Notes: generated by a model not told the origin, from the sequence alone. DNA of 64,000 bases from Spartobacteria bacterium (GCA_003134785.1 PLCN01000020.1:285862-349861); one strand, 5' to 3'; positions 16,475-25,269 are shown, counted from the stretch's first letter. Numbers and translations: made by a program.

Positions 16475-17818
16475 ATGCAATCGGACCCCAGCCCGTTCGG
16501 AATTCGCGGGTTCTTGATCGACGCTCCCAACTTCGGATCTCTCCGCAGCTATCGGGACGGCGCGATCATCGTCCAGGACGACCGGATCGCGGAGGCCGGT
16601 CCATACGACGATTTGCGCCGACGACACCGCGCGGCGCCGGTGCAATGGATCGATCACGGAACGGTCGCCATTTTTCCCGGCCTGATCGATTGCCACACGC
16701 ACCTGCCGCAATACTCCGCCGTGGCGCGTGGCGAGAGCCAGCTGCTCCCGTGGCTTCGCGAAAATATCTTTCCCGTCGAGCGCGAATTCACCGGCCCGAA
16801 AGCGCGAGAGGAAGCGCCGCTTTTCTTTCACGAGCTGGCACGAAACGGCACGACGACGGCCATGGTTTACGCCGCCATTTACGAGGACAGTTGCGACGTT
16901 GGCTTCGAAGCCGCGAAGCAAAGCGGGCTGCGCGTGATTCTGGGCAAGATGATGATGGACCTTGGTTCCTACGGTCAGCTCCAGCCGAAAAAAATTCTTT
17001 CGGTTTCACTGATTGAGAGCGAGCGCCTTTGCCGGAAATGGCATGGGGCCGGCGAGGGCCGGCTGGAATATGCGTTCAGCCCGCGCTTCGCGGTGACCTG
17101 TTCGGAAAAAATGATGCGGAGCGCCGCTGAATTGGCACAGCGATTCGATGCCTATCTTCAAACCCATCTGGCTGAAAACCGCGAGGAGATTGAAAAGGTG
17201 CATCACCTTCACATGTCGGCGCGCGATTACACAGATGTCTATGAGAAATGCGGCCTGCTAACACCGAAAACCATGCTCGGCCATTGTCTCCATCTCAGCG
17301 CGAGGGAAATCGACGCCATTGCGACCGCGCAGGCGAACATCGCGCATTGTCCCACCTCGAATCTTTTTCTCGGCAGCGGCTTGCTCAAGCTCGATCAACT
17401 TTTGCAGGCTGGGATCGCGATCGGTCTCGGCTCCGATGTCGCGGCCGGACCAGAGCTGAATATGTGGCAGGTCATGCGCGGCGCGATCGATGTCCAAAAA
17501 GCGAGAAGTATGTCCGAGCAGAATCTCCCCCGGCTCAGGCCGAGTGAAGCATTCCATCTCGCGACGAGTGGCGGCGCGCGTGCTCTTGGCAAATCGGCGA
17601 CCATCGGCTCGCTCGATGCCGGTAAGGAAGCGGACCTGATCGTGGTGGATTTGGCCGCGCTTCTTCCCTACGGAAAACAGGGGCGGCGGTTCGACGATCT
17701 CAACGCAGAGGATATTCTCGCGCTTTGCATTTATCGCGGCGGCCCGCACGCGAATCTCGAGACCTACGTGCGCGGGAAATGCGTTTATCGGGCGCCTCAC
17801 GTGAGCGCATCCGCATGA
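16475..17818 (+). CDS. guaD: Guanine deaminase-like amidohydrolase
   Basis: This 447-residue metal-dependent hydrolase has the zinc ligands expected for the amidohydrolase superfamily: DCHTHLPQY, QTHLAEN, GHCLHLS and GLGSDVAAG. The segment LLPWLRENIFPVEREF resembles the WL-TFP-E block of guanine deaminases. NMWQVMRGAIDVQK and SGGARALGKSATIGSLDAGKEADLIV also fit. It would convert guanine to xanthine in purine salvage. A related aminohydrolase specificity, such as that of S-adenosylhomocysteine deaminase-like enzymes, cannot be excluded. It overlaps nadC by ATGA. Confidence 0.8.
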   Translation: MQSDPSPFGIRGFLIDAPNFGSLRSYRDGAIIVQDDRIAEAGPYDDLRRRHRAAPVQWIDHGTVAIFPGLIDCHTHLPQYSAVARGESQLLPWLRENIFPVEREFTGPKAREEAPLFFHELARNGTTTAMVYAAIYEDSCDVGFEAAKQSGLRVILGKMMMDLGSYGQLQPKKILSVSLIESERLCRKWHGAGEGRLEYAFSPRFAVTCSEKMMRSAAELAQRFDAYLQTHLAENREEIEKVHHLHMSARDYTDVYEKCGLLTPKTMLGHCLHLSAREIDAIATAQANIAHCPTSNLFLGSGLLKLDQLLQAGIAIGLGSDVAAGPELNMWQVMRGAIDVQKARSMSEQNLPRLRPSEAFHLATSGGARALGKSATIGSLDAGKEADLIVVDLAALLPYGKQGRRFDDLNAEDILALCIYRGGPHANLETYVRGKCVYRAPHVSASA

Positions 17819-18663
17819 AGGAACCAGCTCCAGACCCGATCGCGATCGCGCTCCGGGAAGACGTCGGCGCCGGCGACATCACGACCGAATTCTTTGTGCC
17901 GGACGGCCTCCGCGCCCTTGGCCGCATCATCGCGCGCGAACGAGCGATCGTAGCGGGCGGACAAACCGCGGCGGAAGTTTTCCGGCGCGTGAATCCAAAG
18001 TTGAACGTCGAAGTGCTTCAACCGGACGGGGCTGCGTTGATGGGCGGCGAAACGATTCTGGAAGTGCGCGGCGCGGCCAACTCCATTCTGACCGCCGAGC
18101 GTGTTGCGTTGAATTTTCTTCAGCGCCTCAGTGGCATCGCCACGCTGACGCGGCAATTCGTCGACGCCGCCGGAAAATCGCGCGCAAGGATTCTAGATAC
18201 GCGCAAAACGACACCGGGCTTGCGCGCCCTGGAAAAGGCGGCGGTCGTGGCGGGCGGCGGCGGGAACCATCGCTTCAACCTGAGCGACATGGTCCTGGTG
18301 AAAGACAACCATTTGAGCGCCGGTTCCGGTTTCTCCGGATTTGCCGCGGCGATCCAGCGTCTCCGCCAGGAGCGTCCGGGCATTCGGATCGAAGTGGAAG
18401 CCGATCGCCTCGAACAAGTGCGCTCATTCCTCGAGATCGATGGCATCGACGTCATCCTGCTCGACAACATGAAGCCCTCCGAAATGCGCGAGGCGGTCGC
18501 GCTCGGAAAAGACAAAGTCAAATTCGAGGCGAGCGGCGGCGTGACCCTGAAAACTGTCCGGCAGATCGCGGCCACGGGAGTCGACTACATTTCTGTCGGC
18601 GCTCTGACCCATTCCGCGCGCGCAATCGATTTGTCCTTGGAACTGACGCATGTCGGAAGCTGA
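17815..18663 (+). CDS. nadC: Nicotinate-nucleotide pyrophosphorylase (carboxylating), quinolinate phosphoribosyltransferase
   Basis: From the ATG at 17815, which overlaps the guaD stop as ATGA, this is 282 residues, normal for NadC. Key segments are LREDVGAGDITTEFFV, ERVALNFLQRLSGIAT, LDTRKTTPGLRALEKAAVVAGGG, HRFNLSDMVLVKDNHL, EVEADRLEQ and LLDNMKPSEMREAV, then GGVTLKTVRQIAATGVDYISVGALTHS. It makes nicotinate mononucleotide from quinolinate and PRPP in de novo NAD synthesis. birA begins inside its 3' end, a common arrangement. Confidence 0.96.
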   Translation: MKEPAPDPIAIALREDVGAGDITTEFFVPDGLRALGRIIARERAIVAGGQTAAEVFRRVNPKLNVEVLQPDGAALMGGETILEVRGAANSILTAERVALNFLQRLSGIATLTRQFVDAAGKSRARILDTRKTTPGLRALEKAAVVAGGGGNHRFNLSDMVLVKDNHLSAGSGFSGFAAAIQRLRQERPGIRIEVEADRLEQVRSFLEIDGIDVILLDNMKPSEMREAVALGKDKVKFEASGGVTLKTVRQIAATGVDYISVGALTHSARAIDLSLELTHVGS

Positions 18664-19270
18664 TCGCCGCGACCGATTGGTCGCCGATGAGCTACGCGCG
18701 GCCCTGGGCGAATCCCGCGTCGGAAATGAAATCGTCGTCGTCGAAGAAACGCGTTCGACCAACGATCTCGTTTGGGAAGCCGTCGATCGCGGCGCCGCGG
18801 AAGGGTTCGTCGTTTTCGCAGAGAGGCAAACCGCCGGCCGCGGCCAGTATGGACGCCGCTGGGAATCCACGCCGTATCAAGGTCTCTGGTTTTCGGTCTT
18901 GCTGCGGCCCCTGATTACGTTGAACGAATCGCCGCGGTTAACTTCGCTGCTGGCAACGGTGGCAGCGGCGACGCTCATCGAAGAAACGGGTTGCACCGCT
19001 GCGATCAAACCGCCTAACGACATCTATGTGACCTGCCGGAAAGTTGCCGGCGTTTTGGTTGAGGGTCGCACTGCGAGCGATGGAAGTTACATCGCGGTGG
19101 CCGGCATCGGCGTGAATGTGAATCAGACGCTGGCAGATTTTCCCGCGGAGCTGCGAGCGACCGCCGGGTCGCTCCGAATGGCGACCGGCCGGCTGATCCA
19201 GCGCGCTCAGCTCGCCGTCGCCTTGCTCCGAAAATTGGAGACAGACTACCGGACTTTCACGCGGCCCTAG
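18650..19270 (+). CDS. birA: Biotin--[acetyl-CoA-carboxylase] ligase, class I without DNA-binding domain
   Basis: This 206-residue ligase lacks the N-terminal HTH of bifunctional BirA, so it only biotinylates. It shows EETRSTNDLVWEA, the biotinyl-AMP loop AERQTAGRGQYGRRWESTP, GLWFSVLLRP, KVAGVLVEG and GIGVNVNQ. The normally conserved KWPNDI segment reads KPPNDIYV; the tryptophan is replaced and the codons there form a GCCTAACGA word at 19012. It overlaps nadC by 14 bases and the convergent trpD by 14. Confidence 0.92.
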   Translation: MSEADRRDRLVADELRAALGESRVGNEIVVVEETRSTNDLVWEAVDRGAAEGFVVFAERQTAGRGQYGRRWESTPYQGLWFSVLLRPLITLNESPRLTSLLATVAAATLIEETGCTAAIKPPNDIYVTCRKVAGVLVEGRTASDGSYIAVAGIGVNVNQTLADFPAELRATAGSLRMATGRLIQRAQLAVALLRKLETDYRTFTRP

Positions 19271-20309
19271 TGGCGCGGAATTGCTGGAAGCCGCGCAACT
19301 TCTCCAGCGCACGTCCACTATCGATTTGCTCGCGCGCCATGCCGATTCCCTCGCTCATATCGCGAGCGAGACCGGCCACGACAAATCCACCGGCCGCATT
19401 CACGAGCGTGAGGTCTCGCTTCGGCCCCTTGGTTTCGCCGGACAAAATTCCTTGCAAGTGCGCGGCATTTTCCGCCGCGTCCCCGCCGCGCAGCTCCTCC
19501 AACGTCCCCGATGGAATGTTAAGCCAGCGCGAATCGATCACGCCGGAGATAATTTTGCCCTGCAATAATTCGGCCAGGATGGTCGCTCCGCCGATCGAGA
19601 TATCATCCACGCCGTCGCCCGTTTCCGTCGTGCCGTGAACGACCCACGCGCGCTCCCGCCCGAGGCGTCGAAGCACGTCCGCGAAAACACTCGTTAGGCG
19701 CGGGGAAAACACGCCGATCAACTGGCGCGCCGGCCGCGCGGGATTGAGCAACGGGCCGAGCAAATTAAAAATCGTGCGAATATTTTCGCGCGCCAGCCGC
19801 TTCCGCATCTCCGCGACGGCGCGATACGCGGGATGATATTGCCGCGCGAAAATAAAGCAGAGTCCCAGACGCTCCACGCATTCCTTCAAATGCGCCGGCG
19901 GCAGATCGAAAGGAACTCCCAGGGCCTCTAGCACATCAGCGCTTCCGCAACAAGAGGTCACCTTGCGGTTGCCATGCTTCACCACCGTCGCCCCGCCCGC
20001 CGCGAGGACGAACATGATCGTGGTCGAGACGTTGAAGAGATCGAGCCCGTCGCCGCCGGTCCCGCAGACGTCGATCATCGGTCCCGGCAGATTTTTCGGA
20101 TCGAGCAACGGATCCACCGCGCGATCAATCAACTGCTGAACGAAACTCACGATCTCTTCCGCACTCTCACCCTTACGGTGAAGCGCGGTCAGAAACTCCG
20201 CTTTGACCGAATCCTCCGTCGTATCGGAAAAGAGCAACGGCACGGCGAAATTGATCTCGCTGGAATTGAGATCGACTCCGCTTCGCAATTTTCCGATGAG
20301 CGATTTCAC
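19257..20309 (-). CDS. trpD: Anthranilate phosphoribosyltransferase
   Basis: This 350-residue protein uses a GTG start at 20309 that overlaps the upstream stop as GTGA. TrpD motifs are DVCGTGGDGLDLFNVSTT, VVKHGNRKVTSCCGSADVLEALG (usually NRA-SS-SGSADVLEALG), IFNLLGPLLNPARP, GVFSPRL and WVVHGTTETGDGVDDIS. It transfers phosphoribose to anthranilate in tryptophan synthesis. No other trp gene is in the window. The partner upstream is a siroheme-decarboxylase-like protein, an unrelated function. A GCCTAACGA copy at 19692 uses the rare Leu codon CTA in SPRLTSV. Confidence 0.94.
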   Translation of the reverse strand: MKSLIGKLRSGVDLNSSEINFAVPLLFSDTTEDSVKAEFLTALHRKGESAEEIVSFVQQLIDRAVDPLLDPKNLPGPMIDVCGTGGDGLDLFNVSTTIMFVLAAGGATVVKHGNRKVTSCCGSADVLEALGVPFDLPPAHLKECVERLGLCFIFARQYHPAYRAVAEMRKRLARENIRTIFNLLGPLLNPARPARQLIGVFSPRLTSVFADVLRRLGRERAWVVHGTTETGDGVDDISIGGATILAELLQGKIISGVIDSRWLNIPSGTLEELRGGDAAENAAHLQGILSGETKGPKRDLTLVNAAGGFVVAGLARDMSEGIGMAREQIDSGRALEKLRGFQQFRATRAA

Positions 20310-21412
20310 GCTGCTTCCGCCTCCATCTCACGCAGCCACGCGCAATAAATTTCCGGCGAAATCTCCGAGGGCTTGATCTCGCTGCGGCCGCCCCAAAAAA
20401 CGTTGGTGTAGGCAACTGGAATTCCGGACGCTTCCAAGTGCTCGTCGATCGCTCGTTTGTGCTCGAGTAGCAGTTGTTTATCGGTGCCGTGCGCGACGGC
20501 CATGATGTTTACGTTCCTGAATTCGGGTCCGGCTTCGCGCCAATAGCAGTGAGTAAGAATGTGGTGCCGGCCCACTTCGCCACCCGCTTCCATTTCACGG
20601 CCGGCCGGCACCGCCCAATGGAAAAGCGCATTGAAACGCGTCACTCGCACGCCACCGGCGGAAGGTTTGACGTGCTCGAGAAAGGTCGAGAATCGTCCAA
20701 TGATTTTTCGAGTGTTGAGCGACTCCGCAATGCGATAAAATTCGTCCGGAGCAAGACCAGTTTCCCTGGTGCGCGGCAACCAAGGCGACGGCCCGATTTC
20801 GTCGGGCGTGAATTCTCGCTTCAGCGCGATCAGGACTTTCCACTCCAGGTCGCTGACTTCCGCCACGTGCACCGGCGCCATCGTGGCCGGCTTCTCCGCC
20901 TTGCTGCCAGGCTCGACCGTCTTCCGTCGCACGTGCCCCACCCCGAGCGTGAAAATTCCTTTCGCCGGCATCAGACGAAAATGGTCCGCGCCAAGTTTCT
21001 CCGCGAGCAATTCCCCGTGACGTTGGAGTGAAAATCCGCGCGGGACCTTCAGCGTGGTCCAAAGTTTATACTCGGAGCCGGGCGTCACGGAATCGGTCGA
21101 GCGCAGAACGACGTGGCCGGAAAATGGATCGCGCTGCGACATGTAATCGAAGGCCGCTTCTATTTTTTCGGGCGCGACCTTCCAGGCAACAAGCGCGCCG
21201 TCCGCGAGATTTGTCGCGAGCAATGTTTGTCTCACGCGGCGGACCGTTCCTGCCTGTAACATCGCCGCGATCCGCGCCATCACCGTGTCCACGGGCACAC
21301 CAGAACGCCGCCCGATTTCCTCGAACGGCTCGCGGACGAAGCCCTCGATCTTGTCCTCGGAAATCGCGAGAATTTTCGCGTTGATCGGATCGTTATGTTC
21401 GACCGGGAGCAT
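20306..21412 (-). CDS. Fused two-domain Lrp/AsnC-like protein resembling siroheme decarboxylase (AhbA-AhbB)
   Basis: This 368-residue protein has two tandem Lrp/AsnC-type halves. The first (about 1-170) has an HTH-like FEEIGRRSGVPVDTVMARIAAML, then RRVRQTLLATNL and KLWTTLKVPRG. The second (about 185-360) has WKVLIALKREF, GRFSTFLEHVKP, FNALFHWAVP, HHILTHCYWREAGPEFRNVNIMAVAHG and the C-terminal IPVAYTNVFWGGRSEIKPSE. The HCY-R and N-MAVAHG pattern resembles AhbA/B and NirDLGH siroheme decarboxylases, which act in alternative haem or haem d1 synthesis and normally form heterodimers. No other such genes are nearby. It is coupled to trpD. A regulator role is the alternative. Confidence 0.75.
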   Translation of the reverse strand: MLPVEHNDPINAKILAISEDKIEGFVREPFEEIGRRSGVPVDTVMARIAAMLQAGTVRRVRQTLLATNLADGALVAWKVAPEKIEAAFDYMSQRDPFSGHVVLRSTDSVTPGSEYKLWTTLKVPRGFSLQRHGELLAEKLGADHFRLMPAKGIFTLGVGHVRRKTVEPGSKAEKPATMAPVHVAEVSDLEWKVLIALKREFTPDEIGPSPWLPRTRETGLAPDEFYRIAESLNTRKIIGRFSTFLEHVKPSAGGVRVTRFNALFHWAVPAGREMEAGGEVGRHHILTHCYWREAGPEFRNVNIMAVAHGTDKQLLLEHKRAIDEHLEASGIPVAYTNVFWGGRSEIKPSEISPEIYCAWLREMEAEAA

Positions 21413-21478
21413 GCGCAGCTAGATACCCGCCACGAATCGCATTGTCCAATGCGGCGACGGAATCCGCAGCGGGTAATT

Positions 21479-22144
21479 TCAAGCAGCGCAGGAGTAAATC
21501 GCGCAGAAATGACAAACCGTGCCGGCGAGCACACAGAGATGCCAGACGAAGTGATTGTATCGCACCCTTTCCTCTTTCACGAAGAAGATGACGCCGCCGG
21601 TGTAAGCAATGCCACCCGAGAAAAGCCAAACCAGAGTCTCCAAGGGCACCGCCGCCGCGAGCGGACGCGCCACGATCAGAACGAGCCATCCCATTCCGAG
21701 ATAAAGCGATAGCGAGAGTTTTGGGCGACGGACACCACCTCTTAGTTTCATAATCACGCCGAAAATGGCGAGACACCAAATCAAACCAAAGGTTGTCCAA
21801 CCCCAAGCACCGCGCAGAGGTCCGAGCGTGAAGGGTGAATAAGTGCCCGCAATCAGAAGAAAAATCGCGGAATGATCCAACACCTGGAAGATGCATTTGA
21901 GCCGGGTCTGCGGCCACGCGTGATAAAGCGTCGAACTCAGATACAGCAACAACATCGTCGCCACAAAAATGCTCGTACCGATCAGGAACGCGGCGTTGTC
22001 GTGGGCAGAGGCGGCAACGATCAAGAACGGCGCGGCGACGAGCGCAGCCGCCAAGCCAAGACCGTGGCTGACGCTGTTCGCGATTTCCTCGCCCAGCGAT
22101 TGGGTCCATTTTGGATCAGCGAGAAGTTCGTCGATCGCCTTCAT
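21479..22144 (-). CDS. trhA: Hemolysin III / TrhA family membrane protein
   Basis: This 221-residue integral membrane protein of the PAQR/hemolysin III group has seven predicted helices. Diagnostic segments are EEIANSVSHGLGLAAA, LYLSSTLYHAWP, FQVLDHSAIFLLIAGTYSPF and the C-terminal RYNHFVWHLCVLAGTVCHFCAIY, which provides the conserved histidines. In other bacteria the family affects membrane energetics and fluidity. The hemolysin name is historical. It is transcribed away from the sigma-factor operon and is not obviously coupled to neighbours. Confidence 0.92.
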   Translation of the reverse strand: MKAIDELLADPKWTQSLGEEIANSVSHGLGLAAALVAAPFLIVAASAHDNAAFLIGTSIFVATMLLLYLSSTLYHAWPQTRLKCIFQVLDHSAIFLLIAGTYSPFTLGPLRGAWGWTTFGLIWCLAIFGVIMKLRGGVRRPKLSLSLYLGMGWLVLIVARPLAAAVPLETLVWLFSGGIAYTGGVIFFVKEERVRYNHFVWHLCVLAGTVCHFCAIYSCAA

Positions 22145-22239
22145 GATACTGATGAGCCGAACATCGCCGTCTCATAGTCTGGCGCGCCCAACGTGAAAAG
22201 CGAAAAAACTGGGAGCCTCGCCCGGGGGCGAGCAGGAGA

Positions 22240-22644
22240 TTAGCCGCGCTTTTCCGGAATGTTCAGCCACTCTTGCAGCCGGCGCTTGCGGGCGGCGCGC
22301 ATTTTTTGGAGACGTTGACGCTGGTCCGCAGTCAGCTCCGGATCGATCCGCGCCTGAGCGCGCGCCATGATTTCATCCGTCTGGCGCAGATCGTTTGTGC
22401 GCAAGGTCCGCAACTCATCCACCGTTGCTTCCACGATCGGCTTCAATTTTTCCTCCTGCGCGGCGTTCAGGTGCAAGCGGCCTTTCCAACGCTGCATCGT
22501 CAACTGAAACCATTGCGTCGGATCGCTCTGCCGGCGCACCTCATGTTTCGCCATCGCCACCGTGAACAAGGCGCCGGTGACGGAACCGGCCAGGAAAATG
22601 GCCGCAAGCGAAAGGACGATTTTCCAACGGCCAATTTGATTCAT
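22240..22644 (-). CDS. Membrane-anchored Spy/CpxP-like helical periplasmic protein
   Basis: This 134-residue protein has an N-terminal transmembrane or signal helix (WKIVLSLAAIFLAGSVTGALF) and a basic, helical remainder. The repeated LNAAQEEKLKPIVEATVDELRTLR and PELTADQRQRLQKMRAARKRR resemble the LTxxQ motifs of Spy/CpxP-type periplasmic proteins. It is the last gene of a three-gene set with an ECF sigma factor and a short membrane protein upstream, overlapping the latter by four bases. An envelope-stress sensor or chaperone role is inferred from fold and context. Confidence 0.7.
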   Translation of the reverse strand: MNQIGRWKIVLSLAAIFLAGSVTGALFTVAMAKHEVRRQSDPTQWFQLTMQRWKGRLHLNAAQEEKLKPIVEATVDELRTLRTNDLRQTDEIMARAQARIDPELTADQRQRLQKMRAARKRRLQEWLNIPEKRG

Positions 22645-22922
22645 GGCAGGGAGAAAACTTCCGCCGTGTAATCCAATTCACTCTCGTCACCGTTACCCGG
22701 CAAAAGCGACCCACTCAGGGCAACGGCGAGAATCATGGCGGCGCCCGAGAGTGCGGCGCCACGGAGAGCGAACATTTCCCAACGCGACTCCTCATTCTCC
22801 GCAGGTGCGCTCAGCCAGCGGGCCGCGACGCGCTGCGCGAAAAAAGCCGGCGCCTCCTCCGCGCTGATACGCCGCGAGTTCCGCGCGCGGTGCAGCAAGC
22901 TCTCCAGCCTTTCCGGTTTCAT
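22641..22922 (-). CDS. Short single-pass membrane protein, probable anti-sigma factor
   Basis: From the ATG at 22922, which overlaps the sigma-factor stop as ATGA, this is 93 residues. The N-terminal half is charged and helical (ERLESLLHRARNSRRISAEEAPAFFAQRVAARWL). One transmembrane helix follows (LRGAALSGAAMILAVALSGSLL) and then a short acidic exterior tail. Size, topology and position directly after an ECF sigma gene suggest an anti-sigma factor. I see no zinc-binding HxxxCxxC motif, so it would belong to an unclassified group. Confidence 0.65.
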   Translation of the reverse strand: MKPERLESLLHRARNSRRISAEEAPAFFAQRVAARWLSAPAENEESRWEMFALRGAALSGAAMILAVALSGSLLPGNGDESELDYTAEVFSLP

Positions 22923-23509
22923 CGCCGTCCTTCGCTTTTCTCCATCCGTTCCCATTCTTTTCGTAATTCTTGCCGCGCGCGAAAAGCGCGCACTTTGATG
23001 AGCGAACTATTCCAGCCGGTGACCTGCCGGATTTCGTCGATCGAACGTTGTTCCAATTCGAGCAGGGTGATGACGAGACGATCTCTCGGATTCAATCGCC
23101 CCAGCAAAAGCTCCATGAGTTCCCGCGCGGCAAAGGCGTCCACCTTCGTCGCGTCCCCAACGTTCGCAGTCATCCGATCGATCCGCTCCGATTCTTCCTC
23201 CGCAAGATCGGCCCGGCGCAACTCCGGCCGACGCTGTTGCGCGCGCAGCTTGTCGTAACACGTCGTGACCGCGATGCGCGCCACCCAATGTTCGAGCGGA
23301 ACTTTTTCCCGGTATTGATCGAGACGCGCAAACATCTTCATGAAAATTTCCTGCGCGAGATCCTCTTCGGCCTCGCGTCGCGGGAGATGCGCGCGCACGA
23401 TTCGAATGACGGCGGGATACAAATGCTCGACGAGCTCACAGCAGGCTGCTTGATCGCGCTCGCGCACCCGGCGCAAACAAGCCGCCTCATCAAATCCGTC
23501 GCTTGACAT
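22919..23509 (-). CDS. ECF-family RNA polymerase sigma factor
   Basis: This is 196 residues from the ATG at 23509; a GTG seven codons upstream (23530) is also possible. Region 2 is CCELVEHLYPAVIRIVRAHL through DLAQEIFMKMFARLDQYR and EHWVARIAVTTCYDKLR. Region 4 is LLLGRLNPRDRLVITLLELEQRSIDEIRQVTGWNSSLIKVRAFRARQELRK. There is no C-terminal extension. Three overlapping genes (sigma, membrane anti-sigma candidate, Spy-like protein) form one operon. I could not identify its autoregulated promoter. Confidence 0.92.
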   Translation of the reverse strand: MSSDGFDEAACLRRVRERDQAACCELVEHLYPAVIRIVRAHLPRREAEEDLAQEIFMKMFARLDQYREKVPLEHWVARIAVTTCYDKLRAQQRRPELRRADLAEEESERIDRMTANVGDATKVDAFAARELMELLLGRLNPRDRLVITLLELEQRSIDEIRQVTGWNSSLIKVRAFRARQELRKEWERMEKSEGRR

Positions 23510-23580
23510 CGAAGAGCATCCGCCACACACGCCTAAGACGCTGACTGGTGACCAGCGGTTACAACAAAAAACAACGCACC

Positions 23581-24246
23581 GTGATCAAGGCGATCTTTTT
23601 CGACGCGGCCGGCACGCTCATCCGCTTGCCCAAAAGCGTCGGGCACCATTACGCGCTAGTCGGAAAACGCGTCGGACTTGCGCTTGATGCCACCGCCCTC
23701 GATCAGGCCTTCCTCGATTCCTGGAAGCAAATGCCAATGCGCTCGGCCATCGAAGGTCCGCGTGAAGATGACGATGAAGGCTGGTGGCGCGAACTGGTGT
23801 ATCAGGTCATCGAACAAGTCGCGCCGTCCACCAGGGAATTGGACCGGGACGCCTTCTTTGAAGTCGCCTACTCGCACTTTGCCGAGGCGGGAGTGTGGGA
23901 TCTCTATCCCGAGGTCATCGAAATTCTCGAAACTCTGCGCCCGCGTTTCGACCTCGCCGTCATTTCAAATTTCGACGGCCGCTTGCGTATGATCTTCGAG
24001 CGTCTCGGCATTTCAAAATTTTTCTCACACGTATTTCTCTCGAGTGAACTCGGCGCGGACAAACCGGATTTGGAGATTTACCGGCGCGCTTTGAAGTTGA
24101 GCGGTATTGCGCCTAACGAGACTTTGCACGTCGGCGACGATCCGGTACGCGATTGGGAAGCAGCGCGCACGGCAGGATTGGACGTCTTCGTGTTGGAACG
24201 ACCGAAGAATTCCCTGCGCGATTTGGTCGCCACCCTGGAATTGTAA
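23581..24246 (+). CDS. HAD-superfamily hydrolase (subfamily IA)
   Basis: GTG 23581 gives 221 residues beginning VIKAIFFDAAGTLIRLPK; a GTG at 23548 adds 11 residues. Motif I is FFDAAGT, with Ala in place of the usual second Asp, as in many phosphatase-like HADs of this group. Motif II is AVISNFDGRL, and LGADKPDLEIYRRAL and TLHVGDDPVRDWEAARTAG give motifs III and IV. A cap domain lies between about 30 and 110. The substrate is unknown. A GCCTAACGA word at 24111 encodes PNE just before motif IV. Confidence 0.88.
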   Translation: MIKAIFFDAAGTLIRLPKSVGHHYALVGKRVGLALDATALDQAFLDSWKQMPMRSAIEGPREDDDEGWWRELVYQVIEQVAPSTRELDRDAFFEVAYSHFAEAGVWDLYPEVIEILETLRPRFDLAVISNFDGRLRMIFERLGISKFFSHVFLSSELGADKPDLEIYRRALKLSGIAPNETLHVGDDPVRDWEAARTAGLDVFVLERPKNSLRDLVATLEL

Positions 24247-24291
24247 AACAGTTGCGCTTTGGAAGCTCCTTGCACTCCCTTCCGGATTAAC

Positions 24292-25269
24292 ATGAAAAAA
24301 CTCGCCCGCACGCCCGGTTGGAAAAAAGCCGTCACCCGTTTCCCAGAAAACGCCCGCGCCGAAATTGACAGCATTTGGGACAATCGAGGCGTTCTCTCCG
24401 CGGACGCCGTCGCGCGCCTGCTGGTGACTCCCCAAGCCCAGATCGGCACGTTGATGATGCAGCTCTTGCCCGTGGCCCAGCAATACGCCGTGGTGCCGGT
24501 GTCGCATTATCAAGTGGGCGCGCTGGCAGCGGGCATGCCCAGACCAGGCACGAGCTGGTGCAGTTTATATTTGGGCGCGAACTTCGAGTTTACGAATGTC
24601 GCGCTGAGCTTCACTGCGCACGCAGAACAGGCCGCGACCAACAACGCCTGGCTGAGCGGCGAGCCCGGAATCCAAGCGCTCGCGATCAGCGCCGCGCCAT
24701 GTGGTTACTGCAGACAGTTTCTTTACGAACTGGTCACGGCGAAGGACCTCTCAATCCTGCTTCCTTCAGAGCCGACAAATCCCCTGACCTTTAGCTCCAC
24801 GCCATTGTCCACCTTTCTGCCCGACGCGTTCGGCCCGAGCGATCTCGGCGTGACCGGCGGTTTGATGGATCCAAAACTCTGTTCGCACAATCTCGCGCTC
24901 AACAGCGCCTCGCCGGCTGATCCGGTCATCGCCGCCGCACTCGGCGGCGCTTCCGGAAGTTATACGCCGTACAAAACCGATCGATCGTACGGTTACGCCG
25001 GTGTCGCAGTGCAGTTGGCTGATGGTTCGATCTATGCGGGACGTCATGCTGAGAACGCTGCCTACAATCCAAGCCTGTCACCGTTGCAATCAGCCCTCAC
25101 GTTCATGAATATGGGTCAGCCGTTAGGCGCCACGCGCATAGTAAATCGTTGCGTCCTCGTGGAAGTGCCGACGCTCGCCAGCCAGCTCAGCGCCACCGAG
25201 GCCGCGCTCGCGGCCTACGCACCAACCGTAAGGCTCGAGTATTACACCGCCCGGATCGTCTCCCCTTGA
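24292..25269 (+). CDS. cdd: Cytidine deaminase, two-domain type
   Basis: At 325 residues this is the long dimeric form, as in E. coli Cdd. The catalytic zinc site is HAEQ in FTAHAEQAATNNAW with PCGYC in ISAAPCGYCRQFLYEL. The N-terminal VSHYQVGALAAG fits substrate binding. The degenerate C-terminal domain is recognisable from YGYAGVAVQLADGSIYAGRHAENAAYNPSLSPLQSAL. It deaminates cytidine and deoxycytidine in pyrimidine salvage. The ATG at 24292 is preferred over 24259 because family similarity starts there. Confidence 0.93.
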   Translation: MKKLARTPGWKKAVTRFPENARAEIDSIWDNRGVLSADAVARLLVTPQAQIGTLMMQLLPVAQQYAVVPVSHYQVGALAAGMPRPGTSWCSLYLGANFEFTNVALSFTAHAEQAATNNAWLSGEPGIQALAISAAPCGYCRQFLYELVTAKDLSILLPSEPTNPLTFSSTPLSTFLPDAFGPSDLGVTGGLMDPKLCSHNLALNSASPADPVIAAALGGASGSYTPYKTDRSYGYAGVAVQLADGSIYAGRHAENAAYNPSLSPLQSALTFMNMGQPLGATRIVNRCVLVEVPTLASQLSATEAALAAYAPTVRLEYYTARIVSP

